A DNA stretch of 64,000 nucleotides from Nostoc sp. PCC 7107 (GTDB lineage Bacteria; Cyanobacteriota; Cyanobacteriia; Cyanobacteriales; Nostocaceae), in the NCBI RefSeq assembly GCF_000316625.1, contig NC_019676.1, forward strand, positions 2,133,501 to 2,197,500. Direction: 5' to 3'. Positions 8,623-19,200 of this stretch are shown here, piece by piece. The translations under genes were made by a program, and so were the position numbers. Numbering within the stretch: the stretch's first letter is position 1; every line of letters starts with the position of its first letter. Under the pieces are notes generated by a model. It had not been told where the DNA came from and made no database searches. It worked only from the letters and a program-made list of their open reading frames with translations.

Positions 8623-9048
8623 TTATCTTCTTCTTTTGGCAGGTCTGCGATCTAAAATATGCACAGCCGCACCAGCCGCCGCACCATTAAGACCATTTTT
8701 CAAGGTATTTCTACAGCCGCCAGTAACTGCACCTGCGACGACACCAGCACCAGCACCTACGCCAGCATCTCGGATGATATTACGTCCGTTAACTCTTCTG
8801 TCGCTTCTGGTTCTTAAACCATTAGCACCATTAACAGCCGCACCAGCCGCCGCACCAGTAGCCGCATTATTTAAGAAAGAACCGCAACCTGTTAATGCTC
8901 CTGTTAATGCACTAGCACCAGCGCCAATTGCCGCATTATTCAGAACTCGGTCATCAGCGGCAGCAGGTTGAGCCGGAATTAAGTTGATGCTGGTTAAACT
9001 AGCAGCCATCAAACCAGGTAGAAATACGCGTTTTAGGATGTGTTGCAT
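8623..9048 (-). CDS. Exported glycine-zipper protein
   Basis: A 141-residue protein with a clear signal peptide (positively charged M-Q-H-I-L-K-R, hydrophobic core, probable cut after A-Q-P-A-A-A near residue 31). The mature part is a run of Gly/Ala-rich glycine-zipper segments (G-A-G-A-S-A-L-T-G-A, G-A-A-A-G-A-A-V, G-V-G-A-G-A-G-V-V-A-G) separated by short basic loops, ending R-R-P-A-K-R-R-R. Such segments pack as paired membrane or oligomerising helices. Two conserved Cys (in T-G-C-G and G-G-C-R) occupy equivalent places in two internal repeats. Start: ATG at 9048, with GAGGG about 10 nt upstream; the longer reading to 9087 lacks this. Function unknown. Confidence 0.75.
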   Translation of the reverse strand: MQHILKRVFLPGLMAASLTSINLIPAQPAAADDRVLNNAAIGAGASALTGALTGCGSFLNNAATGAAAGAAVNGANGLRTRSDRRVNGRNIIRDAGVGAGAGVVAGAVTGGCRNTLKNGLNGAAAGAAVHILDRRPAKRRR

Positions 9049-9279
9049 GGGTAGTACCCTCTCAAAAATCAAACGATTGGTGAACAATTAAATATTAAGC
9101 GCGATCGCTAACACTTGTTTATTCTAGACAACAGCAACATTATCGCTGATTAGCATATTTTGATAATTACATACGTACAAGACTCATTACCTCTACTAAA
9201 AGTTAGTAATTTTAACTTGTGCTGAGAATTTACGGCAGTGAATTGATCTTCCTAAATTTTGGCTCCTAAGTTTGCTAAG

Positions 9280-9549
9280 TTAAACAGCTTGAATCCACTC
9301 TTTGATAGAGTATTCTGTCCAAATCCCATTTTGCCAATAGGGATCACTTTCAATTAATTGGCGGACAGCAGCTTCATCTTCAGCTTCGTAAATCCCAAAA
9401 ACTTTGGTGACATCTTTGGTTGGGCCGATGGTAATTAACACACCAGATTCTTTTTGTTTGGCTAAACCATCTAAATGAGCTTGACGGTAAGGAGCGCGTT
9501 TTTCGAGAACGTTGTCGCAGTAAGTACCCCAGAGGATGTATTTGGTCAT
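9280..9549 (-). CDS. YciI-like (YCII) family protein
   Basis: An 89-residue protein of the ferredoxin-like YCII fold. It has the family pattern: N-terminal strand Y-I-L-W-G, then R-x-x-H-L-x-G-L (His near 26), G-x-L-x-x-x-G-P, and D-P-Y-W (Asp near 69). The His/Asp pair forms the presumed active site. These small proteins are dimeric; YciI relatives include chlorocatechol dehalogenase-like enzymes, but most have no known reaction. It sits 80 bp behind pheT on the same strand and could be cotranscribed with it. Confidence 0.85.
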   Translation of the reverse strand: MTKYILWGTYCDNVLEKRAPYRQAHLDGLAKQKESGVLITIGPTKDVTKVFGIYEAEDEAAVRQLIESDPYWQNGIWTEYSIKEWIQAV

Positions 9550-9629
9550 AGCTAATTAATTAAAAATGCAAATTTCACAATGAATAGTAGGGAGTGATGA
9601 GCTATAAATCAACTCATCACTGTTGATGT

Positions 9630-12065
9630 TTAACTTCTCAGGTTAACGCCGAATTTTTCTACTAAAGCCTCACGAACTTTGTTGTGTACAGGTTCGACTT
9701 CGGCATCGGTAAGAGTGCGATCGCTGGCCCGATATACTAAACGAAATGCTAAACTTCGTTGTCCTTGAGGGACATTTTCACCGCGATATTCATCAAAGAT
9801 TTCCACAGATTCCAGCAAACCTTTACCCGCTTTAGTAATGGCTTTTTCAAGTTCTCCCACAGAAATTTTTACAGGGGCGAAAAAGGCGATATCGCGATCG
9901 CTGGCTGGGTAAGTAGAATAAGATTTGAATGTGGGAATCAGAATTTCATCTTGATCCAAAGCATCCAACAGCGCATCTAAATCTAATTGGAACAGATACA
10001 CAGAATCAGGTAAATCTTTTTCGCGGCGTAGTTGGGGATGCAGTTGACCAAATACACCCAGTCGGTTCCCGCCTATCCACAGAGACGCGGTGCGTCCAGG
10101 ATGTAAACGCTCATCACGGCAATCTGGTTGATATTCTACTTGAAGTCCGAATTGCTGAAACACACTTTCGAGAATGCCTTTGGCTTCAAACCAAGTCATG
10201 GCTTGTTCCCGTCCACCTTTTGACCATTTGCCGAGGTTTCTGTCTCCTCCTAAAATACCAGCGATCGCATCTGCTTCGCGCAAGCCATCTTCTTCTTGCT
10301 GGAAAATGCGCCCGATTTCAAAGCCGTTGAGAGAACCGTTACCTTGTTCTAAGTTGTATTGAAAAGCATCAATCAACCCAGAAATTAAATCGGTGCGTAA
10401 TGCCGAATATTCAGCGAATAAGGGATTACTTAATACTATCTGGCGATCGCTCCCTGGTTTGACTAAAGAATACTGGATTAATTCTGTCAAACCTTCTGCC
10501 CTGAAGGAAGCACGCAATTTCCGCACCAATTCCTGGTCTATTGGCAAATAGCCAGCTTCTGCTTTTTGGGGCAATGTATCGCAAAAATGATCATAGCCGT
10601 AAAGACGAGCAATTTCTTCAATTAAGTCAATTTCTCGTTCTAAGTCACGGTAACGATAGGGAGGAACAGCCACATTCCAAGTCCGTTCTTCGGTTGGTGT
10701 TAGCTGACATCCCAAGGCAGTTAAAATTCTGACAACATCATTTGCTTGTAATTCGCCTGTGTCTTCACCTAAATCCACAGGCCCTAACACTTCATTAACT
10801 CTATCTAACCGCAGTGCAATAAAACGACTCCAAGTCGCCGGGTCAGGACGGGTATCAGCAATTTCTTGGTGAACAATTACACCGTTAGCTAATTCGTTAA
10901 TTAAAGCTAAAGCACGGCGACAAGCAATTTCTAATTCCGCCCGATTTACTCCTCGTTCATATCTCCCGGACGCTTCACTGCGTAACCCCACACTGCGAGA
11001 AGAACGGCGAATAGCGACGGAATCAAATAAAGCTGCTTCTAAAACTAAGTTTTGCGAACCCTCATAGACTTCCGTTTCTTCTCCCCCCATAACTCCGGCT
11101 AAAGCCACAGGTTTGTCATTAGCGGTAATTAACAAATTCTGGGTTGTTAAAGTGCGAGTTTGCCCATCTAAGGTTTTCAAGGATTCCCCTTGATTAGCAA
11201 ACCGCACACCAATATTTAAATTGCCATTACCAGCAACAGTTTGTAACCTGTCTTTATCAAAGGCGTGGAGTGGTTGTCCCCATTCCAACAAGACATAGTT
11301 AGTAATATCAACCACATTACTAATTGGACGCACACCCGCAGCCCGTAACCGCTGTTGCAACCACTCAGGTGACGGGGCAATTTTCACCTGTTCAATGACT
11401 GTACCAATGTATGCAGGGCAAGCTTGGGTATCGCCAATTTTTAAACCTAATTTACCTGAATTTTGCGTGACTACAACTTCTCCAGGTTGAGGAATACTCA
11501 ATTTACCACCAGTCAGTGCAGCAACTTCCCGCGCTATACCTACCATACTCAAAGCATCAGCACGGTTAGCAGTCGCAGTCACATCTAAAATTACATCATT
11601 CAAACCAAGTAAGGGGCGGACATCACTACCCACAGGTAGATTTTCCCCGGTAAAAATATGAATTCCATCCACATCATTCGGCAAACCCAGTTCCTTTAAA
11701 GAACAAATCATGCCTTGAGAAGGAACACCGCGCAGTTTTGCCGGTTTAATTTTTAAATCGATGTTCGGTAAATAAGTACCAACGGTGGCGACTGGGACAT
11801 AAATATCTGCGCGGACATTAGCTGCACCGCAGACAATATTTAAAGTCTCCGCCGCACCAACATCGACTTGACACACACTTAATTTATCAGCGTTGGGGTG
11901 GGGTTGACGCTCAAGCACTCTCCCCACAACAACGCCATTTGCCCAAGTGCGGCGGTCTTCAATATCTTCTACCTCAAACCCCGCCATTGTCAGGGTATGA
12001 GCTAATTCTTCTGGGCTTAGTTTGACTTCTACTAGTTCCCGCAGCCAGTTGAGAGAAATACGCAT
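9630..12065 (-). CDS. pheT: Phenylalanyl-tRNA synthetase beta subunit
   Basis: An 811-residue protein, the normal length for bacterial PheT, which forms an alpha2-beta2 enzyme with PheS to charge tRNA-Phe in the cytoplasm. Domains in order: tRNA-binding OB-fold (about 40-150, with H-P-N-A-D-K-L), B3/B4 editing domain (about 215-395, with [11 protein letters not shown]), B5 domain (about 410-490), catalytic-like core, and the C-terminal anticodon-binding ferredoxin-fold domain (from about 715, [11 protein letters not shown]). The alpha subunit gene is not next to it, which is common in cyanobacteria. Confidence 0.97.
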   Translation of the reverse strand: MRISLNWLRELVEVKLSPEELAHTLTMAGFEVEDIEDRRTWANGVVVGRVLERQPHPNADKLSVCQVDVGAAETLNIVCGAANVRADIYVPVATVGTYLPNIDLKIKPAKLRGVPSQGMICSLKELGLPNDVDGIHIFTGENLPVGSDVRPLLGLNDVILDVTATANRADALSMVGIAREVAALTGGKLSIPQPGEVVVTQNSGKLGLKIGDTQACPAYIGTVIEQVKIAPSPEWLQQRLRAAGVRPISNVVDITNYVLLEWGQPLHAFDKDRLQTVAGNGNLNIGVRFANQGESLKTLDGQTRTLTTQNLLITANDKPVALAGVMGGEETEVYEGSQNLVLEAALFDSVAIRRSSRSVGLRSEASGRYERGVNRAELEIACRRALALINELANGVIVHQEIADTRPDPATWSRFIALRLDRVNEVLGPVDLGEDTGELQANDVVRILTALGCQLTPTEERTWNVAVPPYRYRDLEREIDLIEEIARLYGYDHFCDTLPQKAEAGYLPIDQELVRKLRASFRAEGLTELIQYSLVKPGSDRQIVLSNPLFAEYSALRTDLISGLIDAFQYNLEQGNGSLNGFEIGRIFQQEEDGLREADAIAGILGGDRNLGKWSKGGREQAMTWFEAKGILESVFQQFGLQVEYQPDCRDERLHPGRTASLWIGGNRLGVFGQLHPQLRREKDLPDSVYLFQLDLDALLDALDQDEILIPTFKSYSTYPASDRDIAFFAPVKISVGELEKAITKAGKGLLESVEIFDEYRGENVPQGQRSLAFRLVYRASDRTLTDAEVEPVHNKVREALVEKFGVNLRS

Positions 12066-12275
12066 GGAATGTGCTTGTTTTAGGAATCGTCTTTTGCTTC
12101 AATTTTAGGGTGTCTGATGGCGTAGAGGCTTGCTGTTAGGCATTGCTAATCAACTGCATCAAGCTGACCCATTCACTTGAATGATCCTACTACGTTGCAC
12201 TTCAAAAGTCTCTTTGATTAACACTGGGAGCGATCGCACTTGATCAATCCCCGTCAAATTTCTGGATGATCAGCC

Positions 12276-12333
12276 TTGTCTTTTTTATGTAATACAAATA
12301 TAATACATGAATATATTACCACTTCAGTGGTAA
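12276..12333 (+). promoter_or_regulatory. Promoter with downstream operator-like palindrome, before the EF-G paralogue
   Basis: TTGTCT (12276-12281) and TATAAT (12299-12304) are 17 bp apart, a good sigma-70-type promoter. Directly downstream, at 12316-12333, lies TTACCACT-TC-AGTGGTAA, with 8-bp perfect arms. The palindrome would overlap or follow the transcription start and lies 31 bp before the start codon, a typical repressor operator position. Confidence 0.65.
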
Positions 12334-12364
12334 CTATTTGTCCCTTAAACAAAAAGGAAAGGTT

Positions 12365-14368
12365 ATGATTCCCCGAACACGCGTCCGCAATATTGGTATC
12401 TCTGCCCACATCGATTCTGGTAAAACTACGCTATCAGAGCGAATTCTCTTCTACACAGGCAGAATCCATACTATTGAGGAGGTAAGAGGCGGCGGTAAGG
12501 GGGCAACAATGGACTTTATGCCGGAGGAAAAGCTACATGGTATTACCATTACCTCCGCTGCAACAACTTGTCAGTGGCATGATATTCAAATTAATTTAAT
12601 TGATACACCAGGTCATGTGGATTTCACGATTGAAGTAGAGCGTGCCTTGCGGGTGCTGGATGGGGCTGTGATGGTTTTGTGCGCTGTGGCGGGTGTACAA
12701 TCCCAGTCCATCACAGTAGATCGCCAGATGAAACGCTATCGTGTACCGCGTCTAGCATTCATTAACAAAATGGATCGGATGGGTGCAGATCCATTTCGTG
12801 TCGTCCAGGCAATCCGCGATCGCTTGCAATTAAATGCTGTATTGTTGCAATATCCCATCGGTAGTGAAGATAACTTCCAAGGTGTGATTGATTTAGTGAC
12901 AATGCAAGCGCACTACTTTGAGGGCGAAAATGGCGAAAATTTGGTCAAACAACCAATTCCCGACGGTTTGGTAGCAGCAGCCCAACAGGCGCGGGAGAAG
13001 TTGCTAGATAGCTTGTCTTTGTTCTCAGAAGAGATGACTGAGATGCTATTGGCAGATCAGGAGATTTCTTCGGAACTTATTTGGCAAGTTATCCGCCAAG
13101 CAACCTTGAGGCTAGAACTGACACCAGTACTGCTAGGTTCCGCATTCAAAAATAAAGGCGTGCAGAATCTTTTAGATGCGATCGCCCTTTATTTACCGTC
13201 TCCCATAGATAGAGAAGTAGTCAAAACCGCAGAATCAGTCAGTGTTTACCCAGATCCCGATGCGGACTTAGTAGCTTTGGCATTCAAACTTACCGTTGAA
13301 TCCTTTGGACAGCTAACTTACACCCGGATTTACTCTGGCACGTTAAAGTCAGGCGATACCGTTTATAACTCTCGTACCGAACAACGAGTGCAAATCGGGC
13401 GCTTGGTGCGAATGCACGCCAACAAGCGCGAAGAGGTGAAAGTTGCAGTGGCTGGGGATATTGTGGCTTTGTTGGGTGTGGATTGTGCCTCTGGTGATAC
13501 ATTCTGTACCGGAGAAACACTAGTATCTCTGGAAAGGATGTTTGTGCCAGAACCAGTAATTACACTGGCAATTACACCCAAAAAACAGGAAGATAGCGAA
13601 CGCCTAGCCAAAGCCCTCAACCGCTTTCAACGGGAAGACCCTACCTTTCGCTTGAGTATTGACCCCGAATCAGGCGCTACCTTGATTTCTGGGATGGGTG
13701 AACTGCATCTAAATATTTACGTAGAGCGAATTCAACGAGAATATAATGCGGAAGTTTATGTGGGTACTCCCGCCGTGGCTTACCGGGAAACCATTGGGCA
13801 AAAAACTCAATTTGACTACCGTCTGAAAAAACAATCAGGTGGTGTTGGTCTATACGCTCATATTACTGGGTGGATTGAACCAACAGATCAGCCATTTGTG
13901 TTTGAGAGTCGGGTAGTTGGCGGTGCGATTCCTAAAGAGTATATCCCCGCTTGTGAGAAAGGTTTCCGCGAGGCGATGGCATCAGGAAAACTTTCTGGCT
14001 ATCCGGTAACTGGGGTGAAAGTCGTGTTGGATGGGGGTTCCTATCATCCAATTGATTCTTCCGAGTTGGCGTTTCGTTCCGCTGCACATCAAGCCCTGGA
14101 AAATGCGATCGCCAAAGCCAAACCCTATATCCTCGAACCAATTATGCTTGTCGAAGTGGAAACACCAAACGAGTTCATGGGTAGAGTCCAGGGCGATATA
14201 TCATCCCGGCGCGGCTTGTTGTTGGGTTCCGAAACAATGCAAGGATATTCAGTGATTCGCGCCGAAGTTCCACTAGTGCAGATGTTTGGCTATTCTACAG
14301 AATTGCGATCGCTCACATCCGGGATGGCGACTTTTTCAATGGAATTCGCCTGTTATCGTCAGTCTTAA
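12365..14368 (+). CDS. Elongation factor G-like translational GTPase (paralogue)
   Basis: A 667-residue GTPase with all EF-G domains. G1 is A-H-I-D-S-G-K-T near residue 14; the switch I end is H-G-I-T-I-T-S-A-A; G3 is D-T-P-G-H; G4 is N-K-M-D; then domains II-V end in a normal EF-G C-terminus. EF-G drives ribosomal translocation and recycling. The canonical fusA normally lies in the rpsL-rpsG-fusA-tuf operon, whereas this gene is alone, and it has S-G-K-T-T-L instead of A-G-K-T-T-T and M-P-E-E-K-L-H-G instead of the usual E-Q-E-R-G, so it is likely an accessory EF-G. The ATG at 12365 has AAGGAAAGG just upstream; the TTG at 12338 does not. It is preceded by its own promoter/palindrome and followed by a strong terminator. 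Confidence 0.9.
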   Translation: MIPRTRVRNIGISAHIDSGKTTLSERILFYTGRIHTIEEVRGGGKGATMDFMPEEKLHGITITSAATTCQWHDIQINLIDTPGHVDFTIEVERALRVLDGAVMVLCAVAGVQSQSITVDRQMKRYRVPRLAFINKMDRMGADPFRVVQAIRDRLQLNAVLLQYPIGSEDNFQGVIDLVTMQAHYFEGENGENLVKQPIPDGLVAAAQQAREKLLDSLSLFSEEMTEMLLADQEISSELIWQVIRQATLRLELTPVLLGSAFKNKGVQNLLDAIALYLPSPIDREVVKTAESVSVYPDPDADLVALAFKLTVESFGQLTYTRIYSGTLKSGDTVYNSRTEQRVQIGRLVRMHANKREEVKVAVAGDIVALLGVDCASGDTFCTGETLVSLERMFVPEPVITLAITPKKQEDSERLAKALNRFQREDPTFRLSIDPESGATLISGMGELHLNIYVERIQREYNAEVYVGTPAVAYRETIGQKTQFDYRLKKQSGGVGLYAHITGWIEPTDQPFVFESRVVGGAIPKEYIPACEKGFREAMASGKLSGYPVTGVKVVLDGGSYHPIDSSELAFRSAAHQALENAIAKAKPYILEPIMLVEVETPNEFMGRVQGDISSRRGLLLGSETMQGYSVIRAEVPLVQMFGYSTELRSLTSGMATFSMEFACYRQS

Positions 14369-14407
14369 ATCCACATTTGCAACTAGCATCTTGAATTAGT
14401 TTATTTA

Positions 14408-14436
14408 GGGACACAATTATTTTGTGTCCCTTTTGT
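14408..14436 (+). terminator. Rho-independent terminator after the EF-G paralogue
   Basis: GGGACACAA (14408-14416) pairs perfectly with TTGTGTCCC (14422-14430) around a 5-nt loop, followed by TTTTGTT. It ends the EF-G transcript 40 bp after its stop codon. Confidence 0.9.
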
Positions 14437-14617
14437 TATTGCGATGGGTTTTCCTTGGCATTAATACTCGCCTATACGCTTGTAAAGAAAGCAATACTGT
14501 TTGATAATGTTTCTGCCTATACCAGCAGTTTAAGATAGAAATCAGCACGAAACAGCTAATAATTTTGTTTTACCGATAAATCTCTAACTTATTGTGTCAT
14601 TCTTATAAATATTCATT

Positions 14618-15514
14618 ATGGAAGCAAGCTTTTTAACTACGGTTGTTCTACCCATAGCCTTAGCAATTATTATGCTAGGAATGGGTTTATCTCTCACACC
14701 AGAAGATTTCCAACGCGTAAAGAAATATCCCAAAGCTGTCACCATTGGCTTGATTAGTCAGTTAGTTCTTTTACCGATTATTGGTTTTGCTATTGCTAAA
14801 TTAGTACCCATGCAACCAACCATTGCTATGGGTTTAATCATAATTGCACTTTGTCCAGGTGGGGTATCTTCCAATGTAATTACATTCCTGGCTAAAGGTG
14901 ATGTTGCTCTATCGGTGACTTTGACAGCTTTTAGTAGTCTGATTACCGTCTTGACAATTCCGGTATTGGCAAACCTCGCATATCAACACTTCATCGGACA
15001 AACTGCGGCGATCGCTCTACCTATTGGTGCAACAATAGTTCAAATATTTCTGATGACACTTCTGCCAATATGTTTAGGAATGGGAGTGCGTCAGTTATTC
15101 CCAGAAGTCGCCCTTCGTCTAGAAAAGGTGACTAGCCGTCTAGCAGTCGCTTTCTTGGCAATAATTATTCTCTTACTAATTATTCGTGAGTGGAATCGCC
15201 TCCCTGGCTTTATTTTGCAAGTGGGAGTTGGTGTATTGCTGTTGAATAGTATTTCAATGCTGGCGGGTTTTTATATTAGCAAACTATTCAACCTCAATCC
15301 TCCTCAGCAAATCTGCATAGCCATTGAGGTGGGAATTCAAAATGGTACATTAGCGATCGCCATTACCGCCGGATTACTCAACAATCCTGATATGGCAATC
15401 CCCGCAGCGGTTTACAGTTTATTTATGTATGTGACAGGGTTGATTGCTATTAACTACGGCAGAAAGTTAGCTGCAACTACTCCGATTTCACAACCTCTAG
15501 AAAGCAAGGTTTAG
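14618..15514 (+). CDS. Bile acid:sodium symporter (BASS) family transporter
   Basis: A 298-residue inner-membrane protein with about nine or ten hydrophobic helices. Family marks include the start L-P-I-A-L-A-I-I-M-L-G-M-G-L-S-L-T, the C-P-G-G-V-S-S-N-V-I-T motif (near residue 87) of the first crossover region, and E-V-G-I-Q-N-G-T-L-A near residue 240 of the second. BASS relatives move organic anions with sodium; in plants and cyanobacteria they include pyruvate and other organic-acid carriers, so the substrate here cannot be set. It is a single gene; no nearby metabolic partner was seen. Confidence 0.88.
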   Translation: MEASFLTTVVLPIALAIIMLGMGLSLTPEDFQRVKKYPKAVTIGLISQLVLLPIIGFAIAKLVPMQPTIAMGLIIIALCPGGVSSNVITFLAKGDVALSVTLTAFSSLITVLTIPVLANLAYQHFIGQTAAIALPIGATIVQIFLMTLLPICLGMGVRQLFPEVALRLEKVTSRLAVAFLAIIILLLIIREWNRLPGFILQVGVGVLLLNSISMLAGFYISKLFNLNPPQQICIAIEVGIQNGTLAIAITAGLLNNPDMAIPAAVYSLFMYVTGLIAINYGRKLAATTPISQPLESKV

Positions 15515-15691
15515 CATAGGTAAAATCAGGCGTTGCTGAGTCATAAAGTAGCTACGGAAATGATACTCATACCATTTTGGATTTTGGATTGTGAAAGGTT
15601 TTGTTGGTAAGCTTTTCAGCACTCAATCTGTCGCAATTATTTTTCAGATTGGTATCATATACTAAAAGTCTTTCAATGCTCCATCAGGAAG

Positions 15692-15955
15692 ATGACTAAG
15701 GTTGTTCTCACGCTTCAACTTAGTATCCTTTGTGTTTTGGTGGTTTTGAATTTAAGTAGTTTCCAGGCAAGAATATTTAACAATTTTTTTATCTATGTAG
15801 CAAATGGCAATACAGAAACGCTGCATTCATTTCTACAACAGAGTTTTGCTCTAGATACAGGACTTACGCACAGGCTACGGAAAATCGTAGACGCGATCGC
15901 GGCTTGCCGCAGGCTACCACAGAGACGCAGAGTTCACAGAGGAATGAGACTTTGA
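15692..15955 (+). CDS. Doubtful small ORF with hydrophobic N-terminus, ending inside a MITE
   Basis: An 87-codon frame. The first ~30 residues (M-T-K-V-V-L-T-L-Q-L-S-I-L-C-V-L-V-V-L-N) look like a signal or membrane segment. From codon 57 onward the frame runs into MITE element B, so the last 31 residues (basic, R-R-L-P-Q-R-R-R) are encoded by the mobile element. It may be the 5' part of a gene truncated by the insertion, or not a gene. No recognisable family. Confidence 0.3.
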   Translation: MTKVVLTLQLSILCVLVVLNLSSFQARIFNNFFIYVANGNTETLHSFLQQSFALDTGLTHRLRKIVDAIAACRRLPQRRRVHRGMRL

Positions 15956-15976
15956 GAGTTTTTTTGCGTAAGTCCT
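15859..15976. mobile_element. MITE-like element B (118 bp)
   Basis: Bounded by perfect 12-bp inverted repeats AGGACTTACGCA (15859-15870) and TGCGTAAGTCCT (15965-15976). The interior contains an inverted pair around cgtagacgcgatcgcggc. In reverse orientation it is over 90 percent identical to element C at 24169-24286, which has the same length. No coding capacity of its own. Confidence 0.85.
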
Positions 15977-16247
15977 ATAGATATTTTGAATTTTGATGAA
16001 CATTATCTAGTTACTTAATTGACACAATAAGTATATTTACGTAAACTATATTCTTAAGAACATTATATTTATGTTAGCATATAACGCGTAAAAGCCTTTT
16101 TTGATAAGAAGCATTGTAAATATACCAGTTAAAGCATAGTTTTTGCTCTTAGGCAATTAACAATGCTCATTTTGTCATACCAATTAAGTCTGTTTTCAAG
16201 ACAAATATTCCCAAACTATCGAAGCTAAATACCAAGACAGAGCATTT

Positions 16248-19200
16248 ATGGATACCTTTCATAGCAACACTAACGAGCATTTACCATTTCCAGACTCTCT
16301 CACCAATCAACTAGATCCGTTACAAAATCCACTGCAAAACTTATCCAAACAACAACTTGGTCAAAGCCAAACTTCTGCTTCTCTAGCGATCGCGCTGGAT
16401 TTCATCGAGAGTAAGCTGCAAGAATTCGCCCAGACTCCCAACGCTTATGAAAAGCTGAACTTTGTTTTTGATATTAAAAATGCCAGTGCAGTAGCAACTC
16501 GTTTAGCAGACTGGCAGAATAAAGTTTTCACAGATCGTCCAGACATTCTCTTTTTGAGTAATGCAGAGTTGCAAGGTGCAGTAGGCGCTTATTCTGCTGA
16601 ACGAAATACAATCTATTTGTCAGAAACTCTGACTCAGCAAGATCCGTTGACAGGACTAGCAAAGGTTTTGCTAGAAGAGTATGGTCATGCTCTAGATCAG
16701 CAGTTTAATTCTGGCGGTGATACACCAGGAGACGAGGGTGAACTGTTGAGTCAGATTGTGTTAGGTCAAGCAATTAGTGATCAAGAGTTGGCTCGGTTAA
16801 GAGGTGAAGACGATCGCGGTACTTTAAATTTAGATGGTGTAGATGTTGCCGTTGAATTTGACAACACCATTGGAACAGCTGTAAATGTTGGTACGTTAAG
16901 CGGTAATCGAACTTATTCTGGCTCTGTTGGGAGTGCAGACACCAATGATTACTATCGTTTTACCCTTGGTACTGCCAGCAACTTTCGCTTGAATTTAAGT
17001 GGTTTATCAGCTGATGCAGATGTTGAACTGCTCAATAGTAGTGGAGTTGCGATCGCTAGTTCCCTCAATAGCGGGTCAAATTCTGAAAGCATTAGCAGTC
17101 ACTTAACTGCTGGAAACTACTATGTACGGGTATATCCTTACAGTAGTACCACTACTTCTTACAACCTCAGCCTCACAGCCAGTGCCGATGCCGGTAATAG
17201 CCTAACTTTAGCTCGTAACATTGGTACCTTAAGCAGTACGCAAACATTTAACGATTTTGTTGGTACTACAGACACCAATGATTACTATCGTTTTACCCTT
17301 GGTACTGCCAGCAACTTTCGCTTGAATTTAAGTGGTTTGTCGGCGGATGCCGATGTTGAACTGCTCAATAGTAGTGGTGCGACTATTCAAAGTTCTGCTT
17401 TAAGTGGCACAACATCAGAGAGTATTAACAGTCACTTAGCCGCTGGAAATTATTACGTCAGAGTATATCCTTACGGTAGTGCGAACACTTCTTATAACCT
17501 CAGCCTCACAGCCAGTGCCGATGCTGGTAACAGCCTAACTTTAGCCCGTAACATTGGCACCTTAAGCAGTACGCAAACATTTAACGATTTTGTTGGTACT
17601 ACAGACACCAATGATTACTATCGTTTTACCCTTGGTACTGCCAGCAACTTTCGCTTGAATTTAAGTGGTTTATCTGACGATGCCGATGTTGTACTGCTCA
17701 ATAGTAGTGGTGCGACTATTCAAAGTTCTGCTTTAAGTGGCACAACATCAGAGAGTATTAACAGTCACTTAGCCGCTGGAAATTATTACGTCAGAGTATA
17801 TCCTTACGGTAGTGCGAACACTTCTTATAGCCTCAGCCTCACAGCCAGTGCCGATGCTGGTAACAGCCTAACTTTAGCCCGTAACATTGGCACCTTAAGC
17901 AGTACGCAAACATTTAACGATTTTGTTGGTAGTACAGACACAAATGATTACTATCGTTTTACCCTTGGTACTGCCAGCAACTTTAGCTTGAATTTAAGTG
18001 GTTTATCTGACGATGCCGATGTTGTACTGCTCAATAGTAGTGGTGCGACTATTCAAAGTTCTGCTTTAGCAGGAACAGCATCAGAAAATATCAGCCGTCA
18101 GTTAACTGCTGGAAATTACTATGTCCGAGTATATCCTTACAGTGGAAATACAAATTATACTTTAGCACTCTCGGCAACTGCCATTCCCACCATAGTTGAT
18201 AATGCAGGCAATACTTTAGCCACAGCTCGAAACATTGGCAACTTGAGTAGCAGTCGTTCTTTCCAAGATTTTGTGGGTAGTATTGACACCAACGACTATT
18301 ACCGTTTTGCTCTGACTCAGAGTAGCAATTTTAGCCTTGCCTTGAATGGTCTGAGTGCGGATGCAGATGTACAACTGCTCAACAGCACTGGTGGGGTAAT
18401 TGTCAGTTCTGCGGCTAGTGGCTCAAGTGCTGAAAGCATCAACCGACAGTTAACAGCAGGGACATATTACGTTCGAGTGTATCCCTACAGTGGCAATACT
18501 AATTACAACCTAACACTTGCTGCTACCGCAGTGTCTCAGCCAGATGGTGCTGGTAATACTTTAGCCACGGCTCGCAACGTTGGCACTCTTAGTAGTAGTC
18601 AGTCTTTCCAAGACTTTGTAGGCACAATTGATACCAATGACTACTATCGTTTTAACCTCACCCAAACTAGTAACTTTAATTTACTCCTGAATGGTCTAAG
18701 TTCAGATGCAGATGTACAACTGCTCAACAGTACTGGTGGATTAATTCAAGGCTCTTACGGAGAATCTTCTCTCTCTGAATCTATTACTCGTACCTTGAAC
18801 GCAGGTACTTACTATATTCGAGTTTATCCTTATACTAGTAGTACCAACTACAACTTAACTCTTTCTGCCGCAGCCGTTACATTAACAGATGGTGCTGGTA
18901 ATACTTTAGCGGCTGCCCGAAACATTGGTACTCTGACGGGTAGTCGTACCTTCCAAGATTTTGTTGGTAGTAGTGATACCAATGATTACTATCGTTTCAA
19001 CGTCACCCAAAATAGTAACTTTAGTCTGGCGTTAAGTGGGTTGAATGCTGACGCAGATGTGCAATTGCTAAACAGTAGTGGCCAGATTATTGCTAGTTCA
19101 GTTGCCAGTGGATTGGGTACAGAATTGATTACTCGTACTTTGGCTACTGGCACTTACTATGTTCGAGTGTATCCTTTTTCTACTGGTAATACTAACTATC

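Larger units (their letters stand above)
15515..16247. other. Intergenic, 733 bp, with a doubtful small ORF and a MITE
   Basis: It contains the doubtful 87-codon ORF at 15692-15955, MITE element B at 15859-15976, and AT-rich DNA up to the subtilase gene. No clear promoter could be picked from the AT-rich stretch 15980-16240. Confidence 0.5.

Noticed and set aside
9929..10330. 133-aa plus-strand frame
   Set aside because: It lies entirely antisense to conserved pheT sequence and has no features of its own.
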